The notes below the pieces were generated by a model. The model saw only the letters and a list, made by a program, of their open reading frames with translations. It was not told the origin of the DNA and did not search any database. Both the position numbers and the translations under genes were made by a program. 22,575 nt of DNA from Porticoccaceae bacterium (lineage in GTDB: Bacteria; Pseudomonadota; Gammaproteobacteria; Pseudomonadales; Porticoccaceae), in the NCBI GenBank assembly GCA_023228865.1, contig JALOAH010000066.1:1-22575 (forward strand). Direction: 5' to 3'. How positions within the stretch are numbered: the stretch's first letter is position 1; every line of letters begins with the position of its first letter. Shown piece by piece: positions 1 through 7,408 of this stretch.

Positions 1-1394
1 CCAAGGGGGTCGAGAGCCTGTGCCCTGGTATTAATTTTCAAGCCACCTTTGGGTATATACCAAATGCCATTAGCGGAGTAATTTAACGCATAAAAAGGCG
101 CAACTTTTATGCCGCTGAGGTATTTACTCTGCTTTTTAAAGTGAAGATCCTCACCTTTTTCACACATGCTGTTGTATTCGGCCAGGGAGTTTTCGAGAAG
201 TACTTCAGGTATTTTTATTGCCTGCGCCAATTCAGTTATGGATGACGCTTTTGCGGATATTTTTAACTTTGCCTGAGCTTCCTCGGGAAGTTCATCCATG
301 ATGGCTTGGTCAACGATGACCCAGCTATCAGGATAATTTCTGGTTGTCAGACAGCCGACAGGATCGCCGTACTGATCTTCCCCCGCGTAGCGCTGCCCCT
401 TGTTATTCACCAGCACACCTTTGACAAGGCTTTCGTGGGGGTAATACACCGGCAGATAGGCAATACTTTCCCCCATCAGCCGCACATCGACGCCCACGGA
501 CTGCCCCATCTTGATACCGCTGCCATCGTCACCGGCAGAGCCGATAAAAACGCCGCAACGGAGATAGGCCGGACAGTGCTGGGCAATCATTTCCTTGTTG
601 GTACCAAAGCCGCCGGTTGTCAGCACCACGGCGCGGCGCGCCTTGATAAATTGTTGCTCTCCTTTGACATTGATGGCAACGCCCACCACCCGTCCCTCGG
701 CATTGACAATCAGTTGTTCCGCCATCGCATTGTAAATAAAGGCCGCGCCGGAGGCATTGGCCACTTTTTGGAGCGGACGAATAATGGCGTGACCGGAAAA
801 ACCCGGGCTTTCCGCATGATGGCCACGGGGAACAGGAGTGGCTATGGAGCGATAGGGTTCCTGCTCTTCGTTGCCCGAGTAAACGAGACCGTCATCCGTG
901 TGGGGAACAACATGCTTGCCGGGAATAAAGGACTGCTTGAACTTGACACCATTGCTGACCAGAAAATCATAAAGCTCGAGGCTTTTATCACAATAAAGGC
1001 CAATGATGTCGGGATTCGCACCATCCCCGACGGCTGCCATGAGGTAGTTGTACATATTGTCTCTGGTATCGTCAAAGCCCAGCGCCTTTTGCAACGGTGT
1101 CCCACCGCCCATATAAATAATGCCGCCGCTGTTTTGGATGGCGCCACCGCCAGCTTTCATTCTTTCAATAACAATGACCTCAGCGCCAGCGGCTCGGGCT
1201 TCCAGGGTGGCAGCTGTACCACCTGCGCCGTAGCCGACAACAACAATGTCAGTTTCCTTTGTCCACTTGCCCGGCATGTCATCTTCTGCAATGGCTTGAC
1301 CGGATTTTAACAGGCTGGTCATGGAAAGCGCGGCGCCACCGGCCAACATGCCCTTAAGAAATTTTCTGCGTGTTGGTTCATTCGTATTTGTCAT
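1..1394 (-). CDS. Tat-exported FAD-dependent oxidoreductase (fumarate reductase/KstD-like flavoprotein), 3' end outside window
   Basis: The reading frame is open from ATG at 1394 to the left edge (464 codons and no stop), so the C-terminus is missing. The N-terminus carries a twin-arginine signal, TRRKFLKG (residues 8-15), followed by a hydrophobic stretch ending near AIA, so export to the periplasm in folded form is expected. After it comes a dinucleotide-binding fold, VVVGYGAGGTAA (residues 51-62), with ERMKAGGGA completing the FAD site. The central GVLVNNKGQRY motif is typical of the FAD_binding_2 family (flavocytochrome c, fumarate reductase, 3-ketosteroid dehydrogenase). The gene starts 67 bases after the NrfD-like gene in the same direction and is probably the last gene seen of the Mo operon. 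The ribosome site is weak (GGGG, 7 bases before ATG). Substrate unknown; the family call is firm, the reaction is not. Confidence 0.88.
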   Translation of the reverse strand, partial: MTNTNEPTRRKFLKGMLAGGAALSMTSLLKSGQAIAEDDMPGKWTKETDIVVVGYGAGGTAATLEARAAGAEVIVIERMKAGGGAIQNSGGIIYMGGGTPLQKALGFDDTRDNMYNYLMAAVGDGANPDIIGLYCDKSLELYDFLVSNGVKFKQSFIPGKHVVPHTDDGLVYSGNEEQEPYRSIATPVPRGHHAESPGFSGHAIIRPLQKVANASGAAFIYNAMAEQLIVNAEGRVVGVAINVKGEQQFIKARRAVVLTTGGFGTNKEMIAQHCPAYLRCGVFIGSAGDDGSGIKMGQSVGVDVRLMGESIAYLPVYYPHESLVKGVLVNNKGQRYAGEDQYGDPVGCLTTRNYPDSWVIVDQAIMDELPEEAQAKLKISAKASSITELAQAIKIPEVLLENSLAEYNSMCEKGEDLHFKKQSKYLSGIKVAPFYALNYSANGIWYIPKGGLKINTRAQALDPL

Positions 1395-1461
1395 TTCTCG
1401 CCCCAGGATTTTTAGTCAGACTGCTATTTAATTAAGGTTTTTGTTGGTAACTTTTGATCAT

Positions 1462-2403
1462 TTATTTGCCAAGATTTCTACTGGGCGGGGGAATGATAGG
1501 CTCATAGGCGCCCGCCATGACAAAGGCGCTTCTGTAGGCGTAATCGCCAAACAGGCGGCAGAGTGCCGCAACTGCCAACAATATCGTCACCAAACTCTGC
1601 CCCAATTGGGCGACTGCCAACCAGCCAAGAAACGCCAACGCCAGTGGCACAAGGATGCCGAGGCCGCCAGCACCCCAGATCAGCCGGGTGCGCAATTTTC
1701 CGCGCAGAAGACGCTCAAGGGAGGCCTCGATGCCAGCACTGCGGGGAATCCTGACAAGGTGGAGAACGGCAATCGCCGCAGACAATAACAGGCAGAAAAC
1801 AGTGGCAGGTTGCAACCAGGACATGATGTCTTGATTTAATCCGGCAAATTGACCGTAGCACCAGAACACTATCAGCGCGCTCGCCGCTGAATGGGCGGAA
1901 AAGCCAACGGGTAAATAATAGCTTCGCCACAGGGTAACGGCCTTCATGGATCGCAGCATCATTCCCGCATAGATAATTACCAATGGTGCAAAAATGAATG
2001 CCAGGATCGTCAGCGGTTTTTCCAGCCATGCAAACATGGCAATCTGAGATGCGAGCAAGGCTGAAACCGAAAACGCCATAAAAAGACTGATAAACAACGA
2101 GCCCCTGGAAACCCAGGATGTTCTGAATTTGGTAATCGCTCGCCAGGCTAAATGGGCACGGCTGCCGAGGTGAGCCACCAGCGCCACCACCGCAATGGCG
2201 ACAAAAACAACGCCGAGCAGCATTGCCAGAGGCTGGTTGGTTAAAACGCCGAGTATATAAAGTCCGGCGCCTACCCCCTCGCCAAAAAAACTTAGCACTT
2301 CAAGAAAACCCATATGCTCAACAAAGCGGGTTCTCGATGTTGCAAATTCTGGAACCATTGCCCCCATGGATTGATGGGGAACCGCTACACTGGAAAAACT
2401 CAT
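1462..2403 (-). CDS. NrfD/PsrC-type membrane anchor subunit of a molybdoenzyme complex
   Basis: A 313-residue polytopic membrane protein with roughly eight hydrophobic segments. It would hold the Mo catalytic and ferredoxin subunits at the membrane and pass electrons to or from quinone. Visible family marks are the charged, tryptophan-containing loop SRAHLAWRAITKFRTSWVSR after helix 2 and the C-terminal RSAFVMAGAYEP, both resembling the DmsC/NrfD/PsrC group. The frame is open for 66 codons further upstream, but that part overlaps the ferredoxin gene. ATG at 2403 is chosen because AGGAG lies 7 bases before it and the preceding gene stops 37 bases earlier. The order catalytic subunit, ferredoxin, anchor is classic for these three-part enzymes. 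The protein could equally be the PadD-type subunit of a phenylacetyl-CoA oxidoreductase-like complex. Confidence 0.87.
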   Translation of the reverse strand: MSFSSVAVPHQSMGAMVPEFATSRTRFVEHMGFLEVLSFFGEGVGAGLYILGVLTNQPLAMLLGVVFVAIAVVALVAHLGSRAHLAWRAITKFRTSWVSRGSLFISLFMAFSVSALLASQIAMFAWLEKPLTILAFIFAPLVIIYAGMMLRSMKAVTLWRSYYLPVGFSAHSAASALIVFWCYGQFAGLNQDIMSWLQPATVFCLLLSAAIAVLHLVRIPRSAGIEASLERLLRGKLRTRLIWGAGGLGILVPLALAFLGWLAVAQLGQSLVTILLAVAALCRLFGDYAYRSAFVMAGAYEPIIPPPSRNLGK

Positions 2404-2440
2404 GGTATCGCTCCTGTTATGGTTTCTGCGATGAAGGCAT

Positions 2441-3061
2441 TCAGGGTTTAAGGTAATGAACACAGGGCTTGGTGCCCGCCTCGGGCAATAGGGTGTAGGA
2501 TTCCCGCTCCGCCAGCAGGCGGCTGACATTGCTTTCGGGATCCGACAAATCACCAAAATGCCTGGCGATAGGCGGACAGGTGCTGACACAGGCAGGTTCA
2601 AGCCCTTGATCGATGCGATCCATGCAAAAGTCGCATTTGATCACTGTGCTTTCAGTCCAGCGTTTATATTTGGTTTCCTCATATTTTGTTAATTCTGGCT
2701 GATCGTTGAAATAACCTTCTTCAAGCAATCCAGGTTTCACATAGTGTCGATGCCCATAGGGACAGGACACATCGCAACTGCGGCAACCAATACAGATATC
2801 GCTGTTAACCGCAACAATGCCGTCTTCGCGCTGAAAACTGGCGCCAGTGGGGCAAACTTCGACACAGGGAGCGTCTTCACAATGATTGCAAAGTACCGGC
2901 AAAAACTCTCGCCGCGCATTGGGATATTCGCCCACTTCCCGCTCATGAACCTGGGCGAAAAAAATATCCGGCGGTGTGCCGTTGGACGATTTACAGGCAA
3001 TAGTGCAGGCTTGGCAGCCCACACAGGTTTTTAAATCAATGACCATTCCCAACCGTGCCAT
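2441..3061 (-). CDS. 4Fe-4S ferredoxin electron-transfer subunit (PsrB/DmsB/PadC-like)
   Basis: A 206-residue protein with sixteen cysteines in four groups, at residues 13/16/19/23, 58/61/66/70, 90/93/96/100 and 143/146/158/162. This is the full set for four [4Fe-4S] clusters in the DmsB/NrfC/PsrB family, which wires the Mo subunit to the membrane quinone subunit. There is no signal peptide. The start is ATG at 3061: GAGGA lies 6 bases before it. The in-frame GTG one codon earlier (3064) would be too close to that site. It lies 49 bases downstream of the catalytic subunit gene, which suggests co-transcription. All cluster ligands are present, so the subunit looks functional. The family call is sure; the partner substrate is not. 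Confidence 0.93.
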   Translation of the reverse strand: MARLGMVIDLKTCVGCQACTIACKSSNGTPPDIFFAQVHEREVGEYPNARREFLPVLCNHCEDAPCVEVCPTGASFQREDGIVAVNSDICIGCRSCDVSCPYGHRHYVKPGLLEEGYFNDQPELTKYEETKYKRWTESTVIKCDFCMDRIDQGLEPACVSTCPPIARHFGDLSDPESNVSRLLAERESYTLLPEAGTKPCVHYLKP

Positions 3062-3110
3062 CACTTGTCCTCTTATCTGATTTTATTGAACTGCAGTTAA
3101 CCTTAGGTAT

Positions 3111-5744
3111 TTAGCCAATACGGCTGACTTTTAATTTTGGACTCGCATCGAAAGCACCGCTCATGACATCGAGATTTTTCATTTCGTAATCGAACAGTGT
3201 TCCGGGGTGCGCGCCAATTTTCCTTTTGTCTGGCCTCGGCGGCAGAATTTTTGCCCAACCACCGGCGGAGTGATCCATGCCGATACACTCAGGATGAATG
3301 CATTCACTGAGTTTGGCGGTGCCTTCAACAAAACGGCCATTGACGTTTTCGAGACGAATACGATCACCATCCTCTATACCTTTTTCCTGGGCATACTTGC
3401 GATTAAGAACGATTTTTCCCGTATAGGGATGGTATTGACGCAACTCTCCAAGCCAGGGATTAAAATTGGAAAATGAGCCGGTCAGAAATGGCCATTTGAA
3501 TGTCACTGCGTAAAGATCGAAATTTTCGACATGGGTTTTATACCCGGGCCCCGGTATCCAGTCTGGCAAAGCTTTATAGCGGGAGACATCCCACTCAATA
3601 CCCATGGCATCGGTTACTGCTTTGACCTGCTTGCCGGCGTCGAGAATATACTCGTAATAAATGGGAATGCGGCTGGTATAAAAAGCTCTGGGATAACGCT
3701 CTTTCGCGCTTTTTTTCCAGCTGATGCGGCCAATTTTGGCGACATCTTCCAAGGTCATTTCTCCCCCGGTCATGGCGCCAATCCAACGCTCGGTTATTTC
3801 CTTGTAGCTGTATTTTTTGACGGTATCCATGGTGAAATTTTTATCCAGCTCCATCAAATAATTCACCATCTGATTAAAGCCTGGCAGCAATCCTGATTGC
3901 TCCGCCACATCCATCCAGATATCGACAAAATGTTGATAGGGTGTGTCAAAAACCGGTTGGCGCAGGTTGATACAGTATTCACCGGTGGCCGTCGAACCCA
4001 TGGTATCGGGAATGTTGTTGGCGCCCATATCGAGGCGTTCGAGTTGCGTCTGGGTGGGAATAATGATGTCGGCAAATTCAGCGGTTTCATCAATATGGGG
4101 GACAATCGAGAGCTGAAAGCCAAATTTTTTGTGGTATTCGCCCTGGGTTTTCGGATTACCTTCGTTCATCACATCATTGGAGACAATCTGAACGTAAACC
4201 ATGGGGTTATGGGGAAATTTATTATTGAATTTTTCCGGATGAAGGACATTATATTTAGCCAGCAGACCACCCATATAAATACCGGTTTGCGCCAGAATAT
4301 CCGCTCCCATGCTGCTCGGCTCTTTGACCTCGCGGGGAGGAAAGGGCGCCGGAAAGGTATCCGCATAAGTTGAAATTCTATTCGGCGCGAGAATGCCGTC
4401 CTGCTCGCGCAGACCTGAACCTCTACCCAGCCAGGTGCTGTTTTCTGAATACAGAGGGTGATGAACAAACACGGAATCAGCGGAGAGGCCGCCGGGAACA
4501 TCCACAGCGCCAACAATGGTGTTGAGCATGGCGATGGCCAGCCCCTGCTCGTGGCCGCCAGCGTGCTGACTGAGCCCCTTATACCAATGGGCGCAGGCGG
4601 GGCGCAGGGGCAGAATTTCCCCTTCGTATTCCACCGTACTGCCAATGGCTGCAGCAGTGCCAAACTCATGGGCAATGCGGCGAATGGTGTCTTCAGGAAT
4701 GGTGGTAATTTCCGCAGCCCACTGCGTAGTAAATTGCTTCAGGTGTTCTTTCAATACGGCAAATGCGGGCGTACAGGGTTGTCCCTGAACCTCGTAGTCA
4801 CCCACCATAGCCCCATCGGTCAATGTGGGATCGTCATAGCATTTGGCGCACTGGCCAACAGCATCCCAGAGCATGGGCTTGTTGGTATCCACATCGCGGA
4901 CATAGTGGCCATCTTCCTTGCGAATCAGGTAGGGACCGTTACTGAGATTTTTAAGAAACTCATGGTCGTAAAGACCGAACTCATTTACCATCAGATTGAT
5001 CATCGCCAGCAATAAAGCGCCATCGGTTCCCGGACGAATCGGCACCCATTCATCGGCCACGGCGGCGCTGTTGGAGCACCAGGGGTCGACAACAACCACT
5101 TTCATACCGCGCTTGCGCGCCTCCGACATTTCCAGGGTCGCCGTTACCGCTGCCCAGTTGGACATGGCGCCCTTGTTGGAGCCCATCAGCAGCACATAGT
5201 TACAATGATGAAAGTCCGGTCCCGCATGAAAGCCGCCGTGCACCTGCTGTAAAAACGGGTGAACGTTATTGCCGCAAAAGGTTTTTCCTGCGGTATTCAA
5301 ATTCTCGCTACCGAAAGAACCCAGCATCGCACTCGGAAACCAGGGCAGTGTGGTGAAATCGGAACAACCCAACACCAAACCCTTTGGGTCTATTTCATGG
5401 CATTCGCGAATTTTTTCCGCCGCGATGCGAATGGCTTCCTCGTAACTGATTTCCTGCCAACGGGGGTCGACCCCTACGCCCTTTTCGGGGTTGGTGCGCC
5501 TTAGCGGCTTGGTGACGCGCGTGGAACTGTAGGACATCATGATCTGGGCGTGACCCTTGGCACAGAGCCTGCCCTGACTAAAGGGACAATCGGGGTCGCC
5601 ACGGACTTCCGTAACAATGCCATTGACCCTGTGGGCGAGCATGCCGCAGGTGGCTGCGGGACAACCGTAGCAGGTGGTTTTTAGCCACTGGTCTTCAGCG
5701 ACTGCCCGGGTTACTGTTTGGGATTGAACCACTTCTCTAGTCAT
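3111..5744 (-). CDS. Molybdopterin oxidoreductase catalytic subunit, DMSO reductase family, probably cytoplasmic (PadB-like?)
   Basis: An 877-residue protein counted from ATG at 5744 (879 from GTG at 5750; residue numbers here use the longer form). The N-terminus holds a [4Fe-4S] site, C27-x2-C30-x4-C35-x27-C63, followed by AKG, whose lysine relays electrons to the pterin in this family. C159 in GKTFCGNNVHP is the likely Mo ligand, placing it with the cysteine-ligated enzymes (Nap, Psr and Phs types). The remaining domains fit bis-molybdopterin guanine dinucleotide binding, with a C-terminal molydop_binding region around residues 760-860. The N-terminus is charged and has no RRxFLK signal, so the protein probably stays in the cytoplasm, as PadB of phenylacetyl-CoA:acceptor oxidoreductase does. 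Alternatives are a thiosulfate/polysulfide reductase-like or wholly new enzyme. The x4 spacing in the cluster motif is uncommon. Confidence 0.9.
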   Translation of the reverse strand: MTREVVQSQTVTRAVAEDQWLKTTCYGCPAATCGMLAHRVNGIVTEVRGDPDCPFSQGRLCAKGHAQIMMSYSSTRVTKPLRRTNPEKGVGVDPRWQEISYEEAIRIAAEKIRECHEIDPKGLVLGCSDFTTLPWFPSAMLGSFGSENLNTAGKTFCGNNVHPFLQQVHGGFHAGPDFHHCNYVLLMGSNKGAMSNWAAVTATLEMSEARKRGMKVVVVDPWCSNSAAVADEWVPIRPGTDGALLLAMINLMVNEFGLYDHEFLKNLSNGPYLIRKEDGHYVRDVDTNKPMLWDAVGQCAKCYDDPTLTDGAMVGDYEVQGQPCTPAFAVLKEHLKQFTTQWAAEITTIPEDTIRRIAHEFGTAAAIGSTVEYEGEILPLRPACAHWYKGLSQHAGGHEQGLAIAMLNTIVGAVDVPGGLSADSVFVHHPLYSENSTWLGRGSGLREQDGILAPNRISTYADTFPAPFPPREVKEPSSMGADILAQTGIYMGGLLAKYNVLHPEKFNNKFPHNPMVYVQIVSNDVMNEGNPKTQGEYHKKFGFQLSIVPHIDETAEFADIIIPTQTQLERLDMGANNIPDTMGSTATGEYCINLRQPVFDTPYQHFVDIWMDVAEQSGLLPGFNQMVNYLMELDKNFTMDTVKKYSYKEITERWIGAMTGGEMTLEDVAKIGRISWKKSAKERYPRAFYTSRIPIYYEYILDAGKQVKAVTDAMGIEWDVSRYKALPDWIPGPGYKTHVENFDLYAVTFKWPFLTGSFSNFNPWLGELRQYHPYTGKIVLNRKYAQEKGIEDGDRIRLENVNGRFVEGTAKLSECIHPECIGMDHSAGGWAKILPPRPDKRKIGAHPGTLFDYEMKNLDVMSGAFDASPKLKVSRIG

Positions 5745-5749
5745 ACCCA

Positions 5750-5764
5750 CCTCCTACACCTCCT
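5750..5764 (-). promoter_or_regulatory. Duplicated Shine-Dalgarno site before the Mo catalytic subunit
   Basis: Read on the minus strand, AGGAGG occurs twice, at 5764-5759 and 5755-5750. The nearer copy sits 5 bases before ATG 5744; the farther copy sits 8 bases before GTG 5750. Two initiation sites, or one strong standby site, are possible. ATG 5744 is preferred. Confidence 0.55.
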
Positions 5765-5892
5765 AATAGTTTTAAGCATTATTGCTAAAGGCGAAGCCAT
5801 CATCGGAACTATCAACCCCGGATACTTACAACTCCGGGCACTAACCTTCGAATTACTCGACACAATGATTTTATGTGCTGCCAGCCACCACT

Positions 5893-5910
5893 AATGATAC
5901 ATTTGTCATT
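5893..5910. promoter_or_regulatory. Putative TetR-family operator, copy 1
   Basis: The minus strand reads AATGACAAATGTATCATT, an inverted repeat with AATGA/TCATT arms and partial symmetry inside. It lies immediately downstream of the Mo operon -10 box. A near-identical copy is at 7290-7307, where the outer bases and the three bases after the site (AGT) are also the same. The divergent TetR gene at 6186 is the obvious candidate to bind it; this assignment is inferred. Confidence 0.6.
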
Positions 5911-5919
5911 ATTTGGAGG

Positions 5920-5949
5920 ATTAAAAACATAGAGACACCCTCTTGTCAA
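5920..5949 (-). promoter_or_regulatory. Sigma70-like promoter of the Mo oxidoreductase operon
   Basis: On the minus strand a consensus -35 TTGACA (5949-5944) is followed after 18 bases by TTTAAT (5925-5920; 5 of 6 to TATAAT). The expected start of transcription is near 5913, giving a leader of about 170 bases before ATG 5744. The palindrome at 5893-5910 begins just after this start, as expected for a repressor site. Predicted by eye only. Confidence 0.6.
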
Positions 5950-6185
5950 GGCGGACGCATCAGCGACCAACAAAATCCGGTCTTACATGATCTAAATCAA
6001 TTTATCGCAATACCAGCAAATTAACTTTAGTCAATGAACTCCAAAAATCACAACTTTTTTTGTGACAACCTAATAGGTAGCAACCAATAGATAGACTGAC
6101 AAACTGCAACCCAATACAATGAGCAGGCAAAGCCATTGACATCAAAAACAAACCTAGCCACAGACTATTTGCGATCAAAAACTCA

Positions 6186-6836
6186 ATGACAAACCAGAAA
6201 AGAGCACGAGCCCAGCGCCTGGCTCCTGAAGAAAGAAAGCGCCAGCTAACCCGTTGTGCCATTAAAGCATTCGCCACTTATGGTATTGGCCGGGCAAACC
6301 ACGCCCAGGTCGCCAGCCTCGCCAAAGTAGCCGTACCCACCGTGTTCTTATACTTTCCAACCAGAGAAAGCCTGGTTGATGCGGTATTAAACGAAGTCGA
6401 AACTTTGTTACTGGAAATCATTCGCGCAGAAGCACTCAAAAAAGATCTTACTGCTTTTGAAAAATTGTTGAATCTACTATCCCGTTATGTAGATGCTATG
6501 GATAGTGATCCAGACCTCGTTAAAGTGTTTCTCGACTGGACAACCTCCTTTGAAGAATACCTATCAACCCACATGCAGTCATACCTTAAGAAATTGGTGG
6601 CCGCCCTATCAGGCATCATTGACGACGGTAAAAAAAATAAGGAATTCGACCCTGTTGTAAGCCCCTTAGACGCCTCGCTGATGATCTATAGTTCTGCCAA
6701 CATGCTCGCTCAAATCAAATTTTTCTATAGCGACGTAGATATCAAGCACTACCTTATCAGCCTCATTTCAGCTGTACTCCATATTGATCAAAACAAAGCG
6801 CATAAAAAAGGTAACCCGGCGCCCTCGAAAAAGTAA
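6186..6836 (+). CDS. TetR/AcrR-family transcriptional regulator
   Basis: A 216-residue protein. Residues about 14-62 form the TetR N-terminal helix-turn-helix: RKRQLTRCAIKAFATYGIGR opens the domain and the recognition helix lies around VAVPTVFLYFPTRESL. The long helical C-terminal part is divergent, as usual for the ligand-binding and dimerisation domain. The gene is transcribed away from the Mo operon, with 441 bases between the start codons, and toward the TonB receptor gene. This placement and the twin palindromes at 5893 and 7290 suggest that it represses both sides until an effector binds. No clear Shine-Dalgarno precedes ATG 6186. The gene is visibly more AT-rich than the metabolic genes around it. 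Effector unknown. Confidence 0.9.
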   Translation: MTNQKRARAQRLAPEERKRQLTRCAIKAFATYGIGRANHAQVASLAKVAVPTVFLYFPTRESLVDAVLNEVETLLLEIIRAEALKKDLTAFEKLLNLLSRYVDAMDSDPDLVKVFLDWTTSFEEYLSTHMQSYLKKLVAALSGIIDDGKKNKEFDPVVSPLDASLMIYSSANMLAQIKFFYSDVDIKHYLISLISAVLHIDQNKAHKKGNPAPSKK

Positions 6837-7253
6837 AGGCGCTGATCAAAGCAATCAACGCGCAGCTTTGACGTCGCAAAAAATCCTCGCCATCCACCCT
6901 GGCAGCCCTCGGCTCTCTAATCATTTTTATTTCGCTGCCTGTATTTTAAATCTACAAACCACCCCCTACCGCTCAAGCAGCAGATTTACTCAAAAAAACA
7001 ACAACTGCAAACACGGCCTGAGTACTTTTTCTAGCCGTTGCCGACGATGGTAAATTATATTCAATACGTGCAAAAACAAAAAACATACCATCCTTGATAC
7101 ACCTTAAAAATAGGTAAAAATAAATAATTATTTGTTTAAATATCATTGTGTTAAATGATAAATTTTTATATTAGCTCGTCCCATAACAGGGTTTATTTTA
7201 ATGAATCAAGATCAATTAAAATCTATATTTTAACTTTTTTGACCAATTCCAGA
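6837..7253. other. AT-rich intergenic stretch after the TetR gene
   Basis: No convincing gene is visible. The possible reading frame through 7053 starts inside the TetR gene in another frame and has low-complexity, non-protein-like content. From about 7055 the DNA becomes very AT-rich, which may assist the promoter that follows at 7254. No terminator with a clear U-tract was seen after the TetR stop. Confidence 0.5.
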
Positions 7254-7283
7254 TTGACAACACCCCATACCCATGATTCTATT
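7254..7283 (+). promoter_or_regulatory. Putative promoter of the TonB receptor gene
   Basis: Consensus -35 TTGACA (7254-7259) is followed after 18 bases by TCTATT (7278-7283; 4 of 6 to TATAAT). The layout copies the Mo operon promoter: perfect -35, 18-base spacer, then a palindrome directly after the -10. Transcription from near 7290 would give a leader of about 120 bases. The -10 is weak, so confidence is moderate. Confidence 0.45.
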
Positions 7284-7289
7284 TATCGC

Positions 7290-7307
7290 AATGACAATAT
7301 GATCATT
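7290..7307. promoter_or_regulatory. Putative TetR-family operator, copy 2
   Basis: The sequence AATGACAATATGATCATT is an inverted repeat that matches copy 1 (5893-5910, minus strand) in every base except the central four, and both are followed by AGT. It covers the expected start of transcription of the TonB receptor gene. The shared element suggests that one regulator controls both units. Confidence 0.6.
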
Positions 7308-7408
7308 AGTTGCTCATAACAATTTAGATAGGTCGTTGACTTTCCGTGCACAGCCCGGATTTCTCCATGTTATAAGTTTAATAATCAATTAATAATGGGT
7401 GGTTACAA

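Noticed and set aside
306..1310. Long plus-strand frame of 334 codons
   Set aside because: It is antisense to the clear FAD flavoprotein on the minus strand; its translation shows no domain, and its length comes from the codon bias of the real gene.
4458..5015. Plus-strand frames inside the Mo subunit region (also 3897-4373 and 3531-3896)
   Set aside because: Antisense shadows of the 877-residue molybdopterin oxidoreductase, without ribosome sites or protein-like motifs.
6068..6078. Palindrome ACCTAATAGGT upstream of the TetR gene
   Set aside because: Short, single copy, and not linked to a recognisable promoter; noted only as a weak candidate for an autoregulation site.
6784..7053. 89-codon plus-strand frame after the TetR gene
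   Set aside because: It starts inside the TetR gene in another frame, and its composition is not protein-like.
6000..7292. 12-mer ATTTATCGCAAT shared between 6000-6011 and 7281-7292
   Set aside because: In a window this long several chance 12-mer pairs are expected; there is no symmetry and no consistent position relative to a promoter.
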